Shown here: positions 16,982-25,439 of the stretch, piece by piece
How positions within the stretch are numbered: the stretch's first letter is position 1
Layout: every line of letters begins with the position of its first letter
Origin: Paracoccaceae bacterium
Lineage (GTDB): Bacteria > Pseudomonadota > Alphaproteobacteria > Rhodobacterales > Rhodobacteraceae
Direction: 5' to 3'
DNA length: 64,000 nt
Assembly: GCA_022843025.1 (NCBI GenBank)
Contig: JALHOL010000001.1
Coordinates: 124,001 to 188,000, forward strand
Translations under genes and position numbers: made by a program
The notes under the pieces: model-generated
Databases searched by the model: none
What the model saw: only the letters and a program-made list of their open reading frames with translations
What the model was told of the DNA's origin: nothing

Positions 16982-17764
16982 TTAAGTCTGTTCTGGAAAG
17001 CGCCAGCTTTCCGCTTCGGCAGCGATGCGTGCTGCCGTTTCCTTGATCTGGTCTGACCCGGCTTCCAGTTCCGCAATCGACGTGCGTGCCGTGGTCGATG
17101 TGACGGACAACGCGCCGATCACGCGCCCTGTGCGCGTCAGAATCGGCACTGCGCAGCAGATGATTCCCGGTTCATGCTCTTCGCGGTCGAAGGCGTGGCC
17201 GCGCAGGCGAATCGCCTCCAATTCGGCCTTCAGCTTGCTTTCTGTATCCAATGTCTGCGTCGTGAACCGGTGAAAACTTTGGCGCTGGATCGCGCGTTCC
17301 AAAGCTTCGGCTGACAGGTAAGCCAGCATCGCCTTGCCAACCCCGGTGCAGTAGGCGGGCCCCACCTTTCCGGCCTGTGCGAACATCTCAACCGGCTTGG
17401 CCGCATTGCGTTTGTCGACATACAGAACCTGGCCATTGTCCATCTGCGCCAGATGGATGGTTTCGCCGGTTTCTTCTGCAAGTTCATCAAGATAGGGCCG
17501 CGCAATCGGGGCCAGGGACGAGGTTGCCCAAGCCGCATGTGCAAGCCGAACCAGTCTTACGCCAAGCGCGTAGGTCTGGCGGTCGGCGTCATAGGCCAGC
17601 ATCCCCTGATGGGTCAATGTCTGGATCAAACGGTACAGGGTTGCCTTTGGATAGGCCGACACTGTGAGCAGTTCCGAAAACCGCACAGGGTGTCCGGCGG
17701 CTGCGACCATGTCGAGCACATCCAGCGCCTTGCCTACCGTTCCGTCACCCTGTTCTGCCGACAT
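16982..17764 (-). CDS. IclR family transcriptional regulator of the galactoside locus
   Basis: 260 residues: N-terminal winged HTH (KALDVLDMVAAAGHPVRFSELLTVSAYPKATLYRLIQTLTHQGML split over about 10-55) and IclR effector domain with VLYVDKRNAAKP, GKVGPAYCTGVGKAMLAYL and RGHAFDREEHEPGIICCAVPI, the last being the typical IclR core. It sits between the ATPase gene and the divergent galactoside operon, the usual location for a local regulator. By analogy with KdgR-type IclR proteins it probably represses or activates in response to a pathway intermediate such as 2-dehydro-3-deoxygalactonate; that effector is inference. Confidence 0.93.
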   Translation of the reverse strand: MSAEQGDGTVGKALDVLDMVAAAGHPVRFSELLTVSAYPKATLYRLIQTLTHQGMLAYDADRQTYALGVRLVRLAHAAWATSSLAPIARPYLDELAEETGETIHLAQMDNGQVLYVDKRNAAKPVEMFAQAGKVGPAYCTGVGKAMLAYLSAEALERAIQRQSFHRFTTQTLDTESKLKAELEAIRLRGHAFDREEHEPGIICCAVPILTRTGRVIGALSVTSTTARTSIAELEAGSDQIKETAARIAAEAESWRFPEQT

Positions 17765-17784
17765 CGCGTTCCCATGCGTTCCTG

Positions 17785-17849
17785 TTGACAGCTTAAACGA
17801 TAGGCAGCATAGTTTTCAATATTCAAGACTAAGTTTCACATAATGGAAC
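17785..17849 (+). promoter_or_regulatory. Divergent control region: sigma70-like promoter and IclR-type operator
   Basis: TTGACA (17785-17790) and CATAGT (17808-17813) at 17-bp spacing form a good promoter toward the galactoside operon. Just downstream, GTTTCA (17833-17838) and TGGAAC (17844-17849) form an inverted repeat with one mismatch and a 5-bp centre, within the A/T-rich style of IclR-family operators. Its place after the start region would suit repression. The strong ribosome site GGGAGG follows before ATG 17866. Confidence 0.55.
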
Positions 17850-17865
17850 CAACCGGGAGGAAACC

Positions 17866-19122
17866 ATGGTCCATAGAAAAGCGGGCGCGGCAGCGCTGGT
17901 GGCGGCATTGCTGATGTCGACATCGGCCATTGCGCAGGACAAACGCGTCGTCACCTGGAATGCGGACTACGATCCGATTCCGCTTGCGGCCACCGAAGCG
18001 CTGATTGCTGATTTCGAGGCCGCAAACCCCGAGATCGACGTACAGCTGACGAATTTCGATCACGAAGGGTACAAGAACGCGATCCGCAACTTCCTGACCG
18101 CCGATCCGCCGGATCTGGCCAACTGGTATGCCGCAAACCGGATGCGCCCCTTCGTAGAGGCCGGTCTGTTTGCCGATATCTCTGATGTCTGGGCTGCAAA
18201 TGGGCTGAACGAAGCGCTGGCGTCTTCGGTGCCTTCGTCCACGATTGACGGCAAGCAGTATGCAATCCCTTACACCTACTATCAGTGGGGCATCTACTAT
18301 AACCGCGACGCTTACGCTGCTGCAGGCGTCGAGCCGCCGGCCGCTGACGCAACCGTCGATTGGGCGACCTTCATCGCCAACTGCGAAAAGTTCAAAGCCG
18401 CAGGCATTGACTGCGTGACCACCGGTTCGGTCGCAAAGTGGCCGGTCGCGGGCATCTTCGATTACCTGTCCCTGCGCACCAACGGCTATCAGTTCCACGC
18501 TGACCTCGCCGCTGGCAAAATCTCGTGGACTTCACCCGAAGCGCGCGCCGTGTTTGCCGAATTTGCCAAGTTGCAGCCCTATGTCACCGAAAATCATGCT
18601 GCGATCGACTGGCAGGATGCGGCGGCAATCTTCACGCAGGGCAAGGCTGCGCACTACGTCATGGGCAACTTCGCCGTTGGCGTCTTCAAAGAAGGCGGGA
18701 TGACGAACGACAATCTCGGCTTCATGGTTTTCCCGGAAATCACCCCCGGTATTGCACGGGCCGAAGAAGCACCGACGGACACCATCCACCTGACTTCGGG
18801 CGCCAAGAACCCGGAAGATGCAAAGCTGTTCCTTGCCTACATGGCCTCGGCAGAAGCGCAGTCCAAGTGGAACGCAGCGGTTGGCCAACTGCCGACCAAC
18901 GCGAACGCAACCGTCGATGCGGCTGATCCCTTCCTGACCGAAGGCTTTGCCTCGCTTTCCACGGCAACGGGTGGCATTGCCCAGTTCTGGGATCGTGACG
19001 CAGATGCCGAATATGCCAGCCTTGGCATGGACGGCTTCCAGCAGTTCCTTGTTCAGCCCGAAGAGCTTGAGGCGATCCTTGAGCGGCTGGAACAGGCACG
19101 TCTGCGCCTCTTCCCGCAGTGA
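17866..19122 (+). CDS. ABC transporter extracellular sugar-binding protein (family 1)
   Basis: 418 residues with signal peptide (MVHRKAGAAALVAALLMSTS, cut after SAIA, mature QDKRV). The body has the group-1 binding-protein pattern: ATEALIADFEAANPEIDVQLTNF, PPDLANWYA, YAIPYTYYQWGIYYNRDAY (hinge/ligand region), FTQGKAAHYVMGNFAV and PEDAKLFLAYMASAEAQ. Being followed by two permeases and galactosidases, it probably binds alpha- or beta-galactosides. A hairpin-plus-T-run directly after the stop would reduce read-through, fitting the usual excess of binding protein. Confidence 0.93.
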   Translation: MVHRKAGAAALVAALLMSTSAIAQDKRVVTWNADYDPIPLAATEALIADFEAANPEIDVQLTNFDHEGYKNAIRNFLTADPPDLANWYAANRMRPFVEAGLFADISDVWAANGLNEALASSVPSSTIDGKQYAIPYTYYQWGIYYNRDAYAAAGVEPPAADATVDWATFIANCEKFKAAGIDCVTTGSVAKWPVAGIFDYLSLRTNGYQFHADLAAGKISWTSPEARAVFAEFAKLQPYVTENHAAIDWQDAAAIFTQGKAAHYVMGNFAVGVFKEGGMTNDNLGFMVFPEITPGIARAEEAPTDTIHLTSGAKNPEDAKLFLAYMASAEAQSKWNAAVGQLPTNANATVDAADPFLTEGFASLSTATGGIAQFWDRDADAEYASLGMDGFQQFLVQPEELEAILERLEQARLRLFPQ

Positions 19123-19132
19123 TCTGATACCG

Positions 19133-19166
19133 CGGGCGTCCCCATCCTATGGGGGCGCCCGTTTTC
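19133..19166 (+). terminator. Intra-operon hairpin terminator/attenuator
   Basis: CGGGCGTCCCC (19133-19143) pairs with GGGGGCGCCCG (19151-19161) with one G-T pair, followed by TTTT. It lies between the binding protein and the first permease, where partial termination or mRNA-end protection commonly raises binding-protein level. Confidence 0.8.
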
Positions 19167-19187
19167 CGTTTTGCAGGGGGGTGACTT

Positions 19188-20132
19188 ATGGCGAACGCAT
19201 CAGGCACGCTGACGGCGGCCACGGCTATGCACAGCAGACGACGCTGGAACCAGCGCACCCTCGCACCCTGGCTGTTCCTGTTGCCGGGCACCTTGATGTT
19301 CGCCGTCTATGTGCTGTGGCCGATCTTCCAAAGCATTTCCCTGTCGTTCTATGACTGGAACGGCTTGTACAACCGCGACGGCGAATTCACCGGCACCTAT
19401 ATCGGTCTCCAGAATTACCGCGAGCTTGGCAATGACCCGGCCTTTGAAACGTCACTCTGGAACAACCTCAAATGGTTGGTCCTGTACATGCTCGCCCTGC
19501 CCATCGGGCTGTTTCTGGCGATCTTCCTGAATCAGACGGTGCGGGGGATCCGGCTGTACAAGTCGCTGTTCTTCTTCCCCTTCGTCATCAGCCAGGTTGT
19601 CGTTGGTCTAATCTTTGCCTGGTTCTACGCGCCAAATTTTGGCCTGTTTTACCTTTTGACGGAGTGGATCACGGGCGATGGCACGGCTATTCTTGCCGAC
19701 CCCGATCTTGTGACCTACGGCATCATCGCAGCAGGGCTGTGGCCGCAGATTGCCTATGTGATGATCCTGTATCTGACCGGCCTGAACAACGTAGCCCCCG
19801 ACCAGATCGAAGCGGCGCGTCTGGACGGGGCAAAGGGTTGGAAGATGCTGTGGTACGTCGTGCTGCCGCAACTGCGCCCGGCCACCTTCATCGCCGTGAT
19901 CGTCACCGTCATCGGCGCGCTGCGGTCGTTCGACCTTGTGTCGATCATGACAAGCGGTGGGCCCTTCGGATCAAGCCGCGTGCTGTCGTTCTACATGTAC
20001 GAAATGGCGCTGGGCGAGATCGGGTTGCGTATGGGCTATGGTGCGGCCATCGCGGTTGTCCTGTTTGCCATCATGATGATCTTCATTTCGGGCTTCATCT
20101 GGAAGATGTGGCGCGACGAGAAGGAGCGCTGA
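19188..20132 (+). CDS. Sugar ABC transporter permease (MalF/UgpA type)
   Basis: 314 residues, six to seven membrane helices starting at WLFLLPGTLMFAVYVLWPIF. The EAA loop that contacts the ATPase is EAARLDGAKGWKMLWYVVLPQLRP, matching EAAxxDGAxxxxxFxxIxLP. The C-terminal part GSSRVLSFYMYEMAL is typical of MalF-type partners. GGGGGG precedes the ATG. Pairs with the permease 3 bp downstream and, by inference, with the divergent UgpC-type ATPase. Confidence 0.93.
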   Translation: MANASGTLTAATAMHSRRRWNQRTLAPWLFLLPGTLMFAVYVLWPIFQSISLSFYDWNGLYNRDGEFTGTYIGLQNYRELGNDPAFETSLWNNLKWLVLYMLALPIGLFLAIFLNQTVRGIRLYKSLFFFPFVISQVVVGLIFAWFYAPNFGLFYLLTEWITGDGTAILADPDLVTYGIIAAGLWPQIAYVMILYLTGLNNVAPDQIEAARLDGAKGWKMLWYVVLPQLRPATFIAVIVTVIGALRSFDLVSIMTSGGPFGSSRVLSFYMYEMALGEIGLRMGYGAAIAVVLFAIMMIFISGFIWKMWRDEKER

Positions 20133-20135
20133 TCC

Positions 20136-20981
20136 ATGTTCCCGCGTCCCATTCAGAAAACCAGCCAGCCGGTGCAATGGCTGTATTCCATCGCTTTGCC
20201 CATCGCGCTGTTGATCTGGCTGTTCCCGCTTCTTGGCGTGGCCCTCACCTCGCTGCGGCCTGCATCCGATCTGGCGCAGGGAAACTACTTCGGCATGCCC
20301 TCGGGGATTGCGTGGGAGAATTACGTCTACATCTTCACCGAAACCCCCATCGGGCAGTACATGGTGAACTCGCTTTGGGTGACGATCCCCACCGTGATCG
20401 GTGCGGTCAGCTTGTCGCTGATGACAGGCTTTGCGCTGGCGGTTTACGGGTTCCGGGCGAACATTCTAGTGTTCTTCATGTTCGTGGCAGGCAACTTTGT
20501 GCCGTTCCAGATTCTGATGGTGCCGGTGCGCGATATGACGCTGCAACTTGGCATGTATGACACCTGGTATGGGTTGGCGCTGTTTCATATCGCGTTCCAG
20601 ACCGGGTTCTGCACCCTTTTCATGCGCAACTTCATCAAGGCCCTGCCTTACGAGCTGATCGAAGCCGCGCGAGTGGAAGGCGTCTCCGAATGGCGGATTT
20701 TCTGGTTCATCGTGCTGCCGCTGATGCGGCCTGCCATCGCAGCGCTGTCGGTGCTGGTATTCACCTTCATCTGGAACGATTTCTTCTGGGCCACGGTGCT
20801 GACCCAAGGCGTAGACAGCCAGCCGATCACGGCAGGGTTGTCCTCGCTGAACGGCCAATGGATTGCGCAATGGCACCTTGTGTCCGCCGGGTCGATCCTT
20901 GCAGCGTTGCCGCCGGTCGTGATGTTCTTTCTGATGCAGAAGCATTTCATCGCGGGGCTGACGCTGGGGGCGGTGAAGTGA
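20136..20981 (+). CDS. Sugar ABC transporter permease (MalG/UgpE type)
   Basis: 281 residues with six membrane helices; the N-terminus ALPIALLIWLFPLLGVALTSLRP is the usual MalG start. EAA loop EAARVEGVSEWRIFWFIVLPLMRP, and C-terminal HFIAGLTLGAVK matches the family end (FVxGLTxGAVK). Three bases separate it from the first permease; its stop overlaps the alpha-galactosidase start as GTGA. Confidence 0.93.
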   Translation: MFPRPIQKTSQPVQWLYSIALPIALLIWLFPLLGVALTSLRPASDLAQGNYFGMPSGIAWENYVYIFTETPIGQYMVNSLWVTIPTVIGAVSLSLMTGFALAVYGFRANILVFFMFVAGNFVPFQILMVPVRDMTLQLGMYDTWYGLALFHIAFQTGFCTLFMRNFIKALPYELIEAARVEGVSEWRIFWFIVLPLMRPAIAALSVLVFTFIWNDFFWATVLTQGVDSQPITAGLSSLNGQWIAQWHLVSAGSILAALPPVVMFFLMQKHFIAGLTLGAVK

Positions 20982-23056
20982 CCGAATTTCGTCTGGACGC
21001 AGGAACAGGGGCCACAGCGCAGACCATCGCGCTTACAACCTCGGGCGGGATTCCCGAAGTGATCTGGTGGGGCGCGGCCCTGCCCGCCGGCGAGGATCTT
21101 GTGCACCTCGCCGCCGCATCACGCAATGATCTGACCGGTGGGATGCTGGATGCTTTGCCCGCGCTTTCGCTGTCGCCCGAAGCGGGCCGCGCCTTTCAGG
21201 GCCAACCGGGGCTGGTGCTGGCGGCGGCGGATGGCATGCCGATGCAGCCTGCCTTTGTCTTTGACCGGGCCGAGCAAAGCGCGGGATTTCTGCGCCTGAC
21301 CAGCGTATCAGCCGGGTTGCGGCTGATCCATGAACTGACAGCCCATGCCACGGGTGTGATCGAACTGCGCAGCATTCTGGAGGCGGACACTCCCGTACGC
21401 CTGCACTGGCTGGCCGCGCCGGTTCTGCCCGCTCCGCAGGATGGCGAGATGATCGACATCCACGGCAAATGGACGCGCGAGTTTCACCTGAACCATGTCG
21501 CATGGACCCCCGGCATCCGCCTGCGTGAGGCGCGGACCGGCCGATCGGGGCATGAGCATCCGCCCTATGTGATCTTCGCTGGGCGTGGCGCGACCAACAC
21601 CCAAGGCGAGGTGCGGGCCCTGCATTACGGCTGGTCCGGCGGGCACCGCATGGTTGCCGAGGAACTGCCCGATGGCCGCCGTCAGGTCCAGTTCGGCCAT
21701 CCTTGGGGGTCGGAAACCCAGCCCGGAACACGGTTTGAAACCGCGCCGCTGCTGGCGCTTTGGTCGGGTCACGGGTTGAACGGGATTGCCGCGACCTTCC
21801 AGCACGATCTGCGCGACAGGGTGATCACCTGGCCCGATGCGGCCCGCCCGCGCCCGGTGCATTACAACTGCTGGGAAGCCATCTATTTCAACCACAACCT
21901 TGCCGATCTGTCCGCCATCGCTGACCGTGCCGCTGCTATGGGGGCTGAGCGGTTCGTGCTGGATGACGGCTGGTTCGGGCGCCGGGATGATGACACGACC
22001 AGCCTGGGTGATTGGACCGTGGACCGGCGCAAATGGCCTGAAGGTCTGCATCCGCTGATCGCACATGTCCATAAGCTGGGCATGACCTTTGGCCTATGGT
22101 TCGAACCTGAAATGGTCAACCCTGACAGCGATCTGATGCGCGCCCATCCGGATTGGATGTTGGGCCCCGCTGATCAGGTGGCGGGCCGCAACCAGATGGT
22201 GCTGGACCTGTCCCTGGCTGACGCGCGGGAGTATCTGTTCCACGCTGTGTCTGAAGTGCTGGCCGAGTATCCGATTGATTACATCAAATGGGATCACAAC
22301 CGTCTGCTGCCGGTAGTGGATGCCGCGCAGACGCGGGGGATTTACGAACTGCTGGGGGCGTTGCGAAAGGCGCATCCGATGGTGGAAATCGAAAGCTGCG
22401 CCAGCGGTGGCGGGCGAATCGATGCAGGCATTCTGGCGCATACCCAACGGGTCTGGCTTTCCGACAGCATTGATGGGATCGAACGGTTGCGGATGCAGCA
22501 TGACGCCGCGCTTTTCCTGCCAGCGGCGGTGACCGGAAGCCATGTTGGCGCGCGGCGCAGCCATACGGCGGGGCGCGTTCTGCCTATGTCCTTCCGGGCC
22601 TGGGTCGCGGCGCAGCGGCATTTCGGGTTCGAGATGGATTTGCGGACGCTGACAGATGATGAGGCTGCCGTTCTGAAGGCCGTGACCGAATGGTGGAAGG
22701 CCAATCGTGCGTGGATGATGGCAGGCACGATCTGCCGCGTGGACAGCGACGATCCCGCTGTGGTCGCCGAGGTGCAGGTTGCCGCCGATGGCGGGCGCTT
22801 TGTGCTCTTTGCCGGGCAGGGTGAGACGAGCGTGCAGATGCTTCCCCGCCCCCTGAGGCTGGCGGGATTGGATCTCGATGCGACCTACAGGCTGCGGCTT
22901 GTGAACCCTGAAGACGCGCCGCCTCAGTCACGCGGTCCCAATGCGCTGAAATCGGGGGGCTTGACGCTGTCAGGGCGTGTGCTCATGCAGCGCGGGCTGC
23001 TTTTGCCGGTGGCTTGGCCCGCAACGATGTGGGTCGTGGAAGGTGAACGTGTCTGA
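20978..23056 (+). CDS. Alpha-galactosidase, glycoside hydrolase family 36
   Basis: 692 residues from GTG 20978 (MTEFRLDAGTG). N-terminal beta-sandwich, then the TIM barrel with FVLDDGWFGRRDDD, GLWFEPEMVNPDSDL, and DYIKWDHNR, whose Asp is the family nucleophile; the acid/base Asp is in SDSIDGIERLRMQH after ESCASGGGRIDAGIL. It removes terminal alpha-galactose from melibiose/raffinose-type sugars. There is no signal peptide, so it works in the cytoplasm on imported substrate. A 28-bp gap leads to dgoK. Confidence 0.95.
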   Translation: MTEFRLDAGTGATAQTIALTTSGGIPEVIWWGAALPAGEDLVHLAAASRNDLTGGMLDALPALSLSPEAGRAFQGQPGLVLAAADGMPMQPAFVFDRAEQSAGFLRLTSVSAGLRLIHELTAHATGVIELRSILEADTPVRLHWLAAPVLPAPQDGEMIDIHGKWTREFHLNHVAWTPGIRLREARTGRSGHEHPPYVIFAGRGATNTQGEVRALHYGWSGGHRMVAEELPDGRRQVQFGHPWGSETQPGTRFETAPLLALWSGHGLNGIAATFQHDLRDRVITWPDAARPRPVHYNCWEAIYFNHNLADLSAIADRAAAMGAERFVLDDGWFGRRDDDTTSLGDWTVDRRKWPEGLHPLIAHVHKLGMTFGLWFEPEMVNPDSDLMRAHPDWMLGPADQVAGRNQMVLDLSLADAREYLFHAVSEVLAEYPIDYIKWDHNRLLPVVDAAQTRGIYELLGALRKAHPMVEIESCASGGGRIDAGILAHTQRVWLSDSIDGIERLRMQHDAALFLPAAVTGSHVGARRSHTAGRVLPMSFRAWVAAQRHFGFEMDLRTLTDDEAAVLKAVTEWWKANRAWMMAGTICRVDSDDPAVVAEVQVAADGGRFVLFAGQGETSVQMLPRPLRLAGLDLDATYRLRLVNPEDAPPQSRGPNALKSGGLTLSGRVLMQRGLLLPVAWPATMWVVEGERV

Positions 23057-23083
23057 CAGGCGACCCTGCGAGAAGGCGGAACA

Positions 23084-23980
23084 ATGACGGTGGAATGGAT
23101 CGCGGTCGATTGGGGGACAACCAACCTGAGGGTTTGGGCCATGGGGCACCGCGGTGTTCTGGCAGAGGCCGTGTCGGATGATGGCATGGGGCGGCTGGAT
23201 CGTGACGGGTTTGAACCTGCGCTTTTGCGGTTGATTGCACCTTGGCTGGTCGACGGAACGCGGACAGAAGTGATCGCCTGCGGGATGGTGGGCAGCCGTC
23301 AAGGCTGGTTCGAGGCGCCCTATCGCACTGTCCCTTGCACACCACTGGATCCTGCGGCGACAGTTGCCGCGCCGACGAGGGACGCACGCATATCGGTTCG
23401 GCTGGTGCCGGGCCTAAAGCAGGCCGCGCCCGCCGATGTGATGCGGGGCGAAGAGACGCAGATCGCCGGGGTTCTTGCCCTTAGCCCCGGTTATGACGGG
23501 ATCATCTGCCTGCCCGGCACGCATTCCAAATGGTCGCATATCAGCGCGGGCGAAGTGGTCAGCTTCCAGACCTTCCTGACCGGCGAGATGTTTGCGCTGC
23601 TGTCGCAAGCCTCGGTCTTGCGGCATGGCATGGTGGGCGAGGGTTGGGACGACGCCGCCTTTGACGAAGGCCTGTCGGATGCGTTGTCGCGTCCCGAACG
23701 GATCGGGGCAAAGCTGTTCGGCATTCGCGCGGAAGGCCTGATCGCGGGGCTCTCTGCGGCGGCAGCGCGGGCGCGGCTGTCCGGGTTGCTGATCGGGATG
23801 GAACTGGCTGCGGCGCGGCCCTATTGGCTGGGTCAGGCGGTCACGCTAGTGGGGTCCGAAGGGCTGGCGAAGTCCTATGCACGGGCATTGCGGACCCAGG
23901 GCGTGGAACCGCGCATGGTTTCGGGAACAGAGGCCGTGTTGGCAGGTTTGCAAGCGGCACGGACAAGGGTAACGGCATGA
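23084..23980 (+). CDS. dgoK: 2-dehydro-3-deoxygalactonokinase
   Basis: 298 residues beginning with [15 protein letters not shown], the DgoK phosphate-binding motif (D-W-G-T-T/S-x-x-R). [33 protein letters not shown] and [10 protein letters not shown] are further family signatures. It phosphorylates 2-dehydro-3-deoxy-D-galactonate at C6 in the De Ley-Doudoroff pathway. Ends with a 4-bp overlap (ATGA) into the aldolase gene, so kinase and aldolase are coupled. Confidence 0.96.
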   Translation: MTVEWIAVDWGTTNLRVWAMGHRGVLAEAVSDDGMGRLDRDGFEPALLRLIAPWLVDGTRTEVIACGMVGSRQGWFEAPYRTVPCTPLDPAATVAAPTRDARISVRLVPGLKQAAPADVMRGEETQIAGVLALSPGYDGIICLPGTHSKWSHISAGEVVSFQTFLTGEMFALLSQASVLRHGMVGEGWDDAAFDEGLSDALSRPERIGAKLFGIRAEGLIAGLSAAAARARLSGLLIGMELAAARPYWLGQAVTLVGSEGLAKSYARALRTQGVEPRMVSGTEAVLAGLQAARTRVTA

Positions 23981-24585
23981 CGCATCGCAACATCATCGCC
24001 ATCCTGCGGGGGATCACGCCCGATGAAGCGGTTCCCGTGGCCGAGGCTTTGGTCAGGGCCGGGATCACCCGGATCGAAGTGCCGCTGAACAGCCCGCATC
24101 CGATGACGTCCATTGCTGCGATGGCCAAGGCCTTGGGTGAACACGCGCAAATCGGGGCGGGAACTGTACTGACTGTGGCCGAAGTTGCCGAAGTGGCCGA
24201 GGCTGGCGGGCGACTGATCGTGTCGCCGAACTGCGATGCGGAAGTCATCCGCGCGACCAAGGCGCGTGGGCTTGCCAGTTGGCCAGGTGTAATGACGCCA
24301 ACAGAATGCTTTGCAGCGCTGAAGGCCGGTGCGGACGGGTTGAAAATCTTTCCCGCCAGCCTGATCGGGCCGGATGGGGTAAAGGCCATGCGTGCCGTCC
24401 TGCCGAAAGACTGTCAGGTTTATGCCGTCGGCGGCGCGGGGCCGGACAACTTTGCCCAGTGGGTAAAGGCAGGGGCAAGCGGCTTTGGCATTGGAACCGC
24501 GATCTACACACCGGGCCTGTCGGTGGCAGACGTGGCCGCGCGGGCGGCGCGCATCGTTGCCGCGCATGACGAGGCTTTTGCATGA
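23977..24585 (+). CDS. dgoA: 2-dehydro-3-deoxy-6-phosphogalactonate aldolase
   Basis: 202 residues, KDPG/KDPGal aldolase fold. AILRGI at the start, [10 protein letters not shown] with catalytic Glu34, [16 protein letters not shown], and the Schiff-base Lys123 in [12 protein letters not shown]. Splits 2-dehydro-3-deoxy-6-phosphogalactonate into pyruvate and glyceraldehyde 3-phosphate. IEVPLNSP and the dgoK neighbour favour the galactose rather than the glucose branch. Confidence 0.95.
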   Translation: MTHRNIIAILRGITPDEAVPVAEALVRAGITRIEVPLNSPHPMTSIAAMAKALGEHAQIGAGTVLTVAEVAEVAEAGGRLIVSPNCDAEVIRATKARGLASWPGVMTPTECFAALKAGADGLKIFPASLIGPDGVKAMRAVLPKDCQVYAVGGAGPDNFAQWVKAGASGFGIGTAIYTPGLSVADVAARAARIVAAHDEAFA

Positions 24586-25439
24586 TCCATGATGGCCGTG
24601 TCTGCGAACTGGGCGAGGGTGCGCTCTGGCATCCGCTGCGCCGCCAGTTGTTCTGGTTCGATATTCTGGGAAAGCGCCTGCACAGTATCGAGGATGGCGT
24701 GCCGCGCAGTTGGAGCTTTGTCGAGATGGTCTCGGCCGCGGGCTGGGTCAGCCGGGATGTGCTGCTTATCGCGGGTGAGCGGGATCTTTTCCTGTTCGAT
24801 CTGGAAACCGAAGAGATCGAAACGCTGGCCGAGCTTGAGGCCGATGATCCGGGTACCCGGTCGAATGACGGGCGGGCGGATCGGCAGGGTGGGTTCTGGA
24901 TCGGCACGATGGGCAAACGCGGCGGCGATGATCCGGGCCGCGGGTCGATCTGGCGCTGGTATCGCGGCGAGTTGCGGCAGTTGTATTCCGGGCTGACCAT
25001 CCCGAATTCTATCTGCTTTTCACCAGACGGGCGCTTTGCCCATTTCTCGGACACACTGACTCATCGCATCCAGCGGGTGGCGCTGGATCAGGATGGCTGG
25101 CCTGCGGGTAACGCTGAAACCTTCGTCGACCTTGGCGATGAGGGGCTTTTGCCGGATGGTGCCACCGTGGATGCTGCGGGCAACCTGTGGAACGCGCAAT
25201 GGGGGGCGGGGCGTGTGGCCTGTTACGGCCCCGACGGCCGGTTCCTGAAGGCAGTCCCAATGGGCGCAGGCCAGACCTCCTGCCCGGCTTTCGGGGGAGA
25301 GGGGTTGTCGACCCTGTATTGCACATCGGCACTTGAAGGGATGAATGCAGCCGCCCGTGCGGCCGACCCCGATGCCGGAAAAACCTTTGCCGTGCCAAGT
25401 GTTGGCACAGGCCTTCCCGAACCGCAGGTGATGATTTGA
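24582..25439 (+). CDS. SMP-30/gluconolactonase family lactonase (probable galactonolactonase)
   Basis: 285 residues of the six-bladed propeller lactonase family: [25 protein letters not shown] (with metal-site Glu), [19 protein letters not shown] (conserved Asn and Asp), [21 protein letters not shown], and [18 protein letters not shown]. Between dgoA and a beta-galactosidase, it most likely opens galactono-1,4-lactone; arabinonolactone is an alternative. Starts inside dgoA (ATGA) and ends with a TTGA overlap into the next gene. Confidence 0.9.
   Translation: MIHDGRVCELGEGALWHPLRRQLFWFDILGKRLHSIEDGVPRSWSFVEMVSAAGWVSRDVLLIAGERDLFLFDLETEEIETLAELEADDPGTRSNDGRADRQGGFWIGTMGKRGGDDPGRGSIWRWYRGELRQLYSGLTIPNSICFSPDGRFAHFSDTLTHRIQRVALDQDGWPAGNAETFVDLGDEGLLPDGATVDAAGNLWNAQWGAGRVACYGPDGRFLKAVPMGAGQTSCPAFGGEGLSTLYCTSALEGMNAAARAADPDAGKTFAVPSVGTGLPEPQVMI

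Noticed and set aside
17000..24000. Replication origin at the apparent skew change
   Set aside because: No dnaA, parAB, hemE or DnaA-box cluster; the region is occupied by a metabolic operon, and the skew was only hand-sampled.
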